This document shows positions 57,156 to 64,000 of a DNA stretch of 64,000 nucleotides, piece after piece. Made by a program: the position numbers and the translations under genes. The notes under the pieces were generated by a model, which worked only from the letters and a program-made list of their open reading frames with translations, searched no databases and was not told the DNA's origin. How positions within the stretch are numbered: position 1 is the stretch's first letter; each line of letters opens with the position of its first letter. Where the stretch lies: the NCBI RefSeq assembly GCF_022605165.1, contig NC_063076.1, positions 124,001 through 188,000 of the forward strand, in the 5' to 3' direction. This DNA is from Purpureocillium takamizusanense (taxonomy: Eukaryota > Ascomycota > Sordariomycetes > Hypocreales > Ophiocordycipitaceae).

Positions 57156-58643
57156 ATGGCCGCTCGACAAGACTCTGACAATCTTGCGTGGGACCGCAGC
57201 GACGAGCTCTGGGCGGAGGCGATAAAGCATGTTCGATCATCCGCAACATGCCGAAAGATTAAATCATTCGCGGAGTCTGTTTTCACGAAACCCGCAACCT
57301 TAGTCACTCCGTTGATCATCGGCGGCTTCAACGTCCTATATCCCATACGCATCGAAGGCTCTTCCGCCGATATTCTCGTTCGCTTGCCGTGCCCTAACCA
57401 GGCCGTATTTCCGGAGGAGAAGACGATCGTGGAAGCCGCAACAGCTGTATGCATCAGTCAACGTACCCAAGTCCCGATCCCGAAGGTCTTTAATCATGGT
57501 ATTGACCCTGGGATTGGCCCATATATGATCATTCAAGACCTCGGATCGCGACGGGTCATGGGCCAGGCCCTGGAAGCCCCCAGAGATGATCCCGACGACA
57601 CTCCCATCTTACGGCACGACATCTCCGAGAGCAAGCTCAAGTGCCACTACGCTAATATGGCACGGTGCATACTTCATCTCGCGCAGCTTGAGTTTCCACG
57701 TATCGGAAGTCTCGCCGAAACAAGCCCCGGATGTTTCGAAGTAGTGCAACGGCCTATGACCTTGAACATGAACAACATGGTTCAGCTGTCCAACATTCCA
57801 AAGTCAATATTTCCATCGCCGGGCACCACATACCAGACAGCCGACGAGTGGTACACGGTATTGGCTGACATGCAAATGGCAACTCTACTGTTCCAGCACA
57901 ACGATATCGTATCGTCGGAGGACGACGGCAGGACCAAGTACGTCGCTCGCCAACTATTCCGCAGGCTGGCTAAGCAAGGCCGGCTGTCGACCTTTGGGTT
58001 TGCTGAAGACGACTGGTCAGACCACTGCAAGCAGGCTAGGGGTACGCTGCCGGCTCCAAATGGTTCTGGCTCGTTCCGCCTATGGTCGGATGACTTTCGA
58101 CCAGCCAACATTCTGGTTGACGAGAAAGACCAAGTCCTTGGGGCTATCGACTGGGAGTTCGCATACGTTGGGCCAACACAATTTACGCTTGACCCGCCGT
58201 GGTGGCTGCTGCTTGATGTGCCAGAGATGTGGGATGAAGGCATTGACGACTGGGCGAGCACATACGAAAGACGGCTGCAGACGTGGCTGTCGGCCGTGGA
58301 AGAGACCGAGCAAGAATTTCCTACTGGCGCCCTATTGCTCTCAAGATATATGCGAGACAGCTGGGCGTCGGGTCGTTTCTGGTTGAACTACGCTGCGAGA
58401 AAGAGCTGGGCCTTTGACACCATCTATTGGAAGTATCTGGATCAGAGATTCTTTGGCAAGCGGGCAGAAGATGTCCCCACAGACGAGCTGTGGAAGACGA
58501 GGGTGCACCTCTTGATCGAAGAGGAGCAAGCAGCGATGGAGTCTCTGGTTCAAATGAAGATGGAGGAGTCGAAAACACGGATTCTGGTTCAGTGGGACGA
58601 TGCCAAAGCGAGAGAGCGTTTGTCTTCCTACCTATTTGAGTAA
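57156..58643 (+). CDS. APH (aminoglycoside phosphotransferase-like) family protein
   Basis: A single-exon kinase-fold protein of 495 residues from the ATG at 57156. The frame extends 12 codons upstream only to a TTG. The N-lobe has LIIGGFNVLYPIRIEG and ILVRLPCPNQ, with the conserved Glu in EKTIVEAATAVCIS. The hinge-like GPYMIIQDLG follows. The catalytic region reads SDDFRPANILVDEKDQVLGAIDWEFAY: Asp in place of the usual HxD aspartate, Asn, and the IDWE metal-binding Asp are all present. Fungal proteins of this group are very common, usually annotated as phosphotransferase enzyme family, and their substrates are unknown; they are not aminoglycoside resistance genes. It sits in the accessory gene run with the P450, MBL and MFS genes, but a functional link is only positional. 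Confidence 0.87.
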   Translation: MAARQDSDNLAWDRSDELWAEAIKHVRSSATCRKIKSFAESVFTKPATLVTPLIIGGFNVLYPIRIEGSSADILVRLPCPNQAVFPEEKTIVEAATAVCISQRTQVPIPKVFNHGIDPGIGPYMIIQDLGSRRVMGQALEAPRDDPDDTPILRHDISESKLKCHYANMARCILHLAQLEFPRIGSLAETSPGCFEVVQRPMTLNMNNMVQLSNIPKSIFPSPGTTYQTADEWYTVLADMQMATLLFQHNDIVSSEDDGRTKYVARQLFRRLAKQGRLSTFGFAEDDWSDHCKQARGTLPAPNGSGSFRLWSDDFRPANILVDEKDQVLGAIDWEFAYVGPTQFTLDPPWWLLLDVPEMWDEGIDDWASTYERRLQTWLSAVEETEQEFPTGALLLSRYMRDSWASGRFWLNYAARKSWAFDTIYWKYLDQRFFGKRAEDVPTDELWKTRVHLLIEEEQAAMESLVQMKMEESKTRILVQWDDAKARERLSSYLFE

Positions 58644-59004
58644 CTTCAAGGCATGGGTCTGGTAGCGGTAAGCTCGTTGCATGTAAAACAAATTCGCCCG
58701 TGACGCTTCGAATCTTATGCAACACACTCAGCATAGGTCACGGCCGGAGCTCAAGCCTGTTGTACAGCATACGAAGTACAGTGTGGCTCGATGCACCACT
58801 GTCGCTAACATGCCATGTGGGGGTTGGGACAGTCCGTAGATATTCACGTGTGGGGGCTCCATGCGCCCTCCCTGTGCTCGTACCGGCGCTGTGAGCTCAG
58901 GCATCAATGATCCCGGCCAATGATTTTTGCTTATATTGATATATGGCGTTGCGATCAATAGAGACCTCAAATGCCCTGAGGCGCTCGCGTGTACCTCGCC
59001 TGAA
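58644..59004. other. Intergenic region
   Basis: Promoter of the metallo-beta-lactamase gene. An in-frame TTG upstream of the chosen start is ignored. Nothing else seen. Confidence 0.6.
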
Positions 59005-60087
59005 ATGCCTCCGTCGTCGACCTCTCCGTATCCCCATGACAGCCCGCTCAATGCACCTGGGACTGGAGGCGGCCAGACCGTCCAGGTCCACGCCCTGTCG
59101 GCAGGCCACTTGACGATCCCAGAACAGCAGTTCGTTAGTCCATGTGCCGAAGCAGCGAGGAAAACGGTCCCATCACTGTGCTTCCTCATCCAGCACACAT
59201 GTCCCAACACCAAAAAGACGACGCGGATTGTGTTTGATCTCGGCTTGCGGAGGGATGTCAAGCGCTATGCACCGCCCATTCAGCGTCATATCGAGACCCG
59301 ACAGCCCATGACCACGAACCCGGACGTCGTCGAAAGCTTACAAAGGGGTGGGCTTTCCGCGGACGACATTGACTACGTGGTGTACTCGCATGTAGGTGAA
59401 CCAAGAGCACGGGGCAGAGAAGAGACTTGTACATAATGATTTTCTGACTTCTGAAATGACTTCTAGGTGCATTGGGATCACGTCGGTGAGCCACGAGACT
59501 TTGTCCGCAGCACCTTTGTCGTCGGCAATGGTTCATTGGACCTGCTCTCTGGAGACTCGACCAACCTCAGAGGCGGGCACTCGTTTTTCGAAGCAGACCT
59601 TCTTGATCGCTCACGAACCATTGAGCTTTCGAGCCCAGGCACAAAAGGCCCCTCTCAATGTCTGGACGGCGGCGATGTCAAGCGGAGCGTGAACTTTGCC
59701 GGGCCGTGGCGCGCATTCGGTCATCTGCCCTCGACGCTCGACGTGTTCCGGGACGGCAGCGTATACATAGTCGATGCACCCGGCCACCTGAGAGGTCATA
59801 TCAACCTCCTTGCTCGCACGCAGACTGAAGACGGCGGCTGCCAATGGGTCTATCTTGGCGGGGATGCCTGCCACGACCGACGCATCCTCCGCAAGGAGAG
59901 AGCAATCGGCGAATGGGTCGACGCGCATGGGTATACGTGCTGTATCCACGAGGATCGTGCTCAGACGGAGGCCACCTTGCACCGCATCCGAGTACTGGAG
60001 GAGCAGGGTGTTGAGGTCATACTGGCTCATGATGTAGAGTGGGAGAGCGATGAGAGGAATCGTAAGCGCTTTTTTGGTGCTTCTTGA
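59005..60087 (+). CDS. Metallo-beta-lactamase-fold hydrolase
   Basis: A zinc hydrolase of the lactonase-like MBL group. Exons 59005-59391 and 59467-60087 join at phase 0 to 335 residues. VHALSAGHLTIPE is the first strand region and TRIVFDLGLRRD the second. The zinc motif HxHxDH is made by residues 129-134 (SH at the end of exon 1, VHWDHVG at the start of exon 2), so the intron cuts through the metal site. The later histidine and aspartate ligands are in DAPGHLRGHINLLA and YLGGDACHDRR, and a final AHDVEWE supplies the last histidine. No signal peptide. Fungal relatives include quorum-lactone hydrolases, arylsulfatase-like enzymes and the MBL of Fusarium benzoxazolinone-degradation loci; which applies here is unknown. 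Confidence 0.88.
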
Positions 60088-61028
60088 GCCCATTCATGCT
60101 GCGATATTGGGAGCAAAGGAAGGCAAGACACTCTGGATAGACTGAATTGCGGTAGCTAAACAGAAGCGGTTTTCACCATCGCAAGCAGCCACAGATGCTT
60201 CGAATAGAATCTTGCAACCAAGCTAGTATGGCATGCTGTCGTTGGTCAGGAGCACGGAATGACTACATCGATTCGTTCCGTGTGCCATACTCTAAAAAGC
60301 TCGCGCTGATATCACAGCCATGCAACAACCCCGTGAGCACCGTTAGCCCAAGGATCCCCGCAACGTAGACAGACTGTCAGTCTATCACTGAATGCGTTGA
60401 CAGTTGATGAATCCCCTTCGCCCCACTGTCAGCAACCCCATGATCCCCACATGTCATCCGCTGATCGTCAACCCCACACAACCTTGCCGCCACGGATTGC
60501 GGGGTGAGGGGTTCGTCAACTGCACGATGCGAGGCTGTGCATGAAACTAGATGATTTTCTTCTTCATTGGCCCGTCTTGCCACGTGAGGCGTTAACGTCC
60601 GAAAAGATTCCTATAGGCGCGTTGAAAGCTGGAGCCATGGGTGAAGGTGCTGCAGCATCGGCACATCACGGCAGGCAAACTGAAGCAAATAGGATGCTCG
60701 AATAGTCGTTGGGAAAAGATGCCGTCAGTGACCGCCCCCCAAACAGTCGGGGTCTAGATGCTGGCTTGATTGGCGCATTTTTGGAGCAAGCAGATGCCTT
60801 TGCGGTAGTGTCTCAACTTTACGGAGCGTGATCAAATGCCCTCATGGTGTTGGAGGCGAGCATAGACACTCGTACAGGGCAAGCTGAAATCATGCGAAAG
60901 ACAACAGGGGCACAATGTGGACGCAGTGACAGCATCTTCGAGCAAGGTTCACTGAGTCAGCTCAACGGGCAAAGAGTCCTTGCACTATCTGCTAGACATG
61001 TGAAGATTCAAGTTTAGAGCAAGCAAAT
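60088..61028. other. Intergenic, convergent 3' regions
   Basis: Between the convergent MBL and MFS genes. About 940 bases, AT-richer than average, without any supported gene, repeat or RNA. Confidence 0.55.
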
Positions 61029-62768
61029 CTACATCTGGTACCTAAACTCTGGCGACCGGTCCGTAAACTCCTCTGAGGAGTCAACCGAACCTTCGGCGAG
61101 GAGCCGGTCTTTTTCGGCCTCGCGCTTCCTGTACATTGCTCTGATAAACCACCAATTCACCCAAGCGAAGCCCAGGCACCCCAATGACCAGGAATGTCCA
61201 AGGACGTATTTAGGGCCCGCACCAGACTGATAGATTTGTCCGGAAACGACGCCACCAATGTTGGTCAGAGTTAGTAGAATGCCGATGCTGGCAGCGCGCT
61301 TTCCATCCGGAGCGCAGTTTGCCGAGATCCACGTACTGTTAGGAGTTAGCAATGACCAGCCGTGATGATGTTCCAGAGAGGGCCATACAGGTTCCCGCCA
61401 GTGCACAAGAAGCAAGCCGTGGCTATAAGAAATGTTCCAAAATAGTGAACGGAAGCCGACACAGGGGCGAGCAAAATTGCGTAGCCCGTGATGCCGATTG
61501 GAGCGCAGATGATCAACGGCAGGAAGCGCGTTCTATACTTGTCGGACAGGATCGCGCCGACGGCGTACACGGCCGCACCCCAGAGGTTGACTGGGATGAC
61601 CAGGTACTGTGCCTGAACGGTGGAGAACTTGAATCCGTCTTTGATGATGATGGGGAGGAAGGTGCCGAATCCTGGATGCATTGGTCAGTGGCTGCCTTGG
61701 GCAGGGAGGGTGAGATGGGGGCTGCTCGTACCATAGAGAATCGTGACGACGGCAATTTGTACGCAACCGTGAATCCAGCTCTTGAAATCTGAAGCGGCCA
61801 GCTTGATGTCACGCATGGTGTAATGCCCCGAGCTACCGCTGTACGCCTCCATTTCCTCGGCTCGCTGCCGCATGAGGGCCTTGTCCGCATCGTTGAGGAA
61901 GTACGCCGTCTCATAGTCTTTGGGAATGAGATAGAAACAGCATACCGCCCAGACAACGGTAATGAGGCCTTCGAGGATATAGAGCCTGAACCGTGTTAGC
62001 TCGATGCGTGCCAAGTGATGCAAGCTTGGAGCGAGGCCTCACCAGCGCCAGCCGGCCATGTCTGCAACTCCATTCATGTGAAGCATCGCCCATGCCAGCA
62101 GTCCACCGAAAGCACCAGAGAGGGCCGAAGCAACTACAAAACGTGAGCAAGACTTGAGCTCGACAAGGGCTAGGTTGAGACGTACTGAACAGCACAGCAA
62201 TGCGGAATCCGAGTTCTTCGCGTTTGTACCAGTTGCACATGAAGAGCGTCAGGCAGGGGAAAAGACAGCCCTCAAAGAGCCCGAGGAGAACGCGAGTGGC
62301 CATGAGCGGGCCAAAGGACGTGACGAAGCCTGTGCTCAGACAAATGATGCCCCACAGGAAAGTGATGACGGGAATGGCCCGGTTGAACTGCAGTCGCTTG
62401 ACGAGAATGGCGGCAGGAAACTCTGCGAGGATATAGAAGATGTAAAAGACAGATACGGCAGTCTTAGAGGCCATTCCAGGTCAGCCCCACGTAAATGATG
62501 GCGGTCGGGTGATACGTACATTAAGCTGGGATCCTTTGAGGCCAATGTCGTGGGTCATGCCCTGGGTCGCTGCAAAGCCAATGTTGCTTCGATCCAGGTA
62601 GCTGATGAGCATGAGCATCATCATGACGGGAGCTATGAAAAAGTCCAGCTTGCGAACAAGCGCACGTTCTCGCTTCCGCCGCTCGGGGTCGTCTGGCCTG
62701 CCATTCTCCCTTGCCCCCAGGACGGCCATATGTTGCGCCGGCTTCTCGTCGAACTCTTCAGAGGACAT
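61029..62768 (-). CDS. MFS transporter, anion:cation symporter type (TNA1/Dal5-like)
   Basis: A plasma-membrane proton symporter of the ACS family, whose fungal members import nicotinate, allantoate, pantothenate and other carboxylates. Six minus-strand exons join in phase: 62520-62768, 62186-62462, 62043-62133, 61732-61985, 61389-61671 and 61029-61335, for 486 residues. Helix 1 (PVMMMLMLISYLDRSNIGFA) carries the family motif YLDRSNIG. Then come VSVFYIFYILAEFPAAILVKR, MATRVLLGLFEGCLFPCLTLFM (RxxLGxxEG-type motif) and WYKREELGFRIAVLFIASALSG. The central loop and GFGTFLPIIIKDGFKF start the second half. The last junction (intron 61336-61388) gives CTGGNLTWISANCAPDGKRA, the expected helix 10 sequence. 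Its place beside an aromatic and lactone catabolic gene set suggests uptake of an organic acid, which is inference. Confidence 0.9.
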
Positions 62769-63397
62769 GGCGAACAACGGTGATGAGCTCCCGAGACGAA
62801 ACTCGAAAGGACGATGGCGATGATCCAGTAGAAAGATATTTAGCTTGAGACCAGACACAGGCACAGGCCACCATTGCTCAATGACAGTGGCATGGGACAC
62901 GAGCAACCGGATTGTTGGTGAACCTCAGGGCGACCAACGACATGCTGACACTCCTTTTTGAGTGTTGCTGATTCAGTCTGTGTCTCGCTTCCACCCTTGG
63001 TGATGCGTCATATCGAATCAGCCCCAACGCCTAGACCGTCTGGAGCGTGGCCCTCATGTTGGAAGGGCAGTGCCGTTGGGCTTGCTTCATGTTGTGGGGG
63101 AGAGTGAAGCCCAGATGCGCAGTCGGACGCCCCCACATCGATGCTGAGCAGGCGCTGCTGCGCACCCGAGACATTCAGGCGTTTACCCCTCAGAGGCTCG
63201 GACATGGCGACGCTCTCAGTGCCGGGACATGCCGTATCGAAAGTCAATTTGAGTGTGATGGTCTGGCTCGTCGGTTCTCATCGCGAGGCAAAAGACTGAG
63301 CACACCTCTGTCAGACGCTGTCACATCATCTAAGACGCGCTCGACAGCACACACCGTACCGGCCTCGCCATACTTCGCAAACTTGATCGCAGCCAAT
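62769..63397. other. Divergent promoter of MFS and CMD-family genes
   Basis: About 630 bases between two divergent start codons. It has SYGGRG-type GTGGGG matches on both strands near 63094 and 63130. No gene supported. Confidence 0.5.
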
Positions 63398-63862
63398 ATG
63401 AGCACCGACACCAACTTGCAAGAGCTGCACAAGAGGCTCTTTGAAGAAGGCCTCAAGGTCAGACGCTCCGTCGTCGGCGACACCTACGTCGACCGCGCCC
63501 TCGCCAACGGTTCCACCGAATTCTCTCGCCCCGGCCAAGAGCTCGTCACGGAATGGTGCTGGGGATACGCGTGGACCCGTCCCGGCCTGGAGAGGAAGCA
63601 GCGCAGCCTGCTCAACATTGGCATGCTCATGGCGTTGAACCGCACGCCCGAGCTTGCGGTGCATATCCGTGGCGCCAGGAACAATGGACTCACCGAGGAG
63701 GAGATCCGGGAGGCAATCCTGCATTGTACCACGTACTGCGGCGTGCCGGCGGGTGTCGAGGCGATGAAGACGGCGGAAAAGGTCCTTGATGAGATGGCGG
63801 AGAAAGGGGAGAAGCAGAGGGAGCTGGGTGGCAAGGCGCAGACGACGGCTGGCGGAACGTGA
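63398..63862 (+). CDS. Carboxymuconolactone decarboxylase family protein
   Basis: A small AhpD-fold protein of 154 residues, single exon, from the ATG at 63398. It matches gamma-carboxymuconolactone decarboxylase: [22 protein letters not shown] at the start, [39 protein letters not shown], and [23 protein letters not shown] with the helix that carries the catalytic His and Cys region. In bacteria this enzyme decarboxylates carboxymuconolactone in the beta-ketoadipate route. Many fungal homologues sit in catabolic clusters and their reaction is unproven. The C-terminal 20 residues are Lys/Glu/Gly-rich and probably disordered. It is divergent from the MFS gene and the two may be co-regulated. 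Confidence 0.9.
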   Translation: MSTDTNLQELHKRLFEEGLKVRRSVVGDTYVDRALANGSTEFSRPGQELVTEWCWGYAWTRPGLERKQRSLLNIGMLMALNRTPELAVHIRGARNNGLTEEEIREAILHCTTYCGVPAGVEAMKTAEKVLDEMAEKGEKQRELGGKAQTTAGGT

Positions 63863-64000
63863 TGAATTGACCTTTGGTGTTCTCACGGCATTCTCATTCT
63901 CTAGAGTGACTTTGTTCAAGCGATGTCGGCGATGATGAGCCTCGCATGGTGGGTGAATGTATGCAGCGGGCTTCAGGCGTGATGGCGGAAACGAGGCGTT
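63863..64000. other. Window end, no feature
   Basis: Downstream region of the CMD-family gene, cut by the window end. Nothing supported. Confidence 0.6.

Overview
This 64 kb window is nuclear DNA of a filamentous ascomycete (Pezizomycotina; the protein families suggest a Sordariomycete, possibly Hypocreales, but I cannot fix the species). The evidence is: compact genes with 50-80 nt introns carrying GTRNGT-type donors and CTRAY-type branch sites; two Zn2Cys6 regulators; a class I hydrophobin; an LPMO; and fungal P450, APH and MFS families. GC is high, so long antisense open frames are common and most are shadows. All gene models were built by hand-splicing the raw sequence, checking phase at every junction and using family knowledge. 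No database search was run.

Left part (1-35.9 kb) is mostly conserved genes: a Ted1/Cdc1-like metallophosphoesterase (cut by the window start), a class I hydrophobin, a Zn2Cys6 regulator, a sulfatase/phosphoglycerol-transferase-like membrane protein, a YLR126C-type glutamine amidotransferase, an M20 amidohydrolase, a kinesin-8 motor, a ZNF207/BuGZ-like C2H2 protein, a large Zn2Cys6 regulator, the KEOPS subunit CGI121, mitochondrial proline dehydrogenase, a TIMMDC1/Tim17-like membrane protein whose last exon lies beyond a 257 nt intron, and a small ubiquitin-fold-like protein.

Middle part (36.7-47.9 kb) looks like an aromatic ring-degradation locus: an FAD phenol-hydroxylase-type monooxygenase, an AA11-like LPMO, an extradiol (VOC-fold) ring-cleavage dioxygenase, a divergently transcribed FAH-family hydrolase, and a C2H2 plus fungal-specific-domain regulator. 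The expected order is hydroxylation, extradiol cleavage, then hydrolysis or hydration of the ring-fission product. The FAH gene carries an in-frame TAA at 44559-44561 in an otherwise intact frame, so the last enzyme appears broken. The shared dioxygenase/FAH promoter carries four SYGGRG (CreA-type) sites and a duplicated 9-mer.

Right part (48.3-64 kb): a methionine aminopeptidase 2, a GPI-anchored-like surface protein, then an accessory group made of a P450 (pisatin-demethylase-like), a SnoaL/NTF2-fold protein, an APH-family kinase-like protein, a metallo-beta-lactamase, an MFS anion permease-type transporter and a carboxymuconolactone-decarboxylase-family protein. Together with the middle part this looks like a composite catabolic or detoxification region, but substrates cannot be read from sequence. 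I saw no rRNA, convincing tRNA, CRISPR array or intact transposon.
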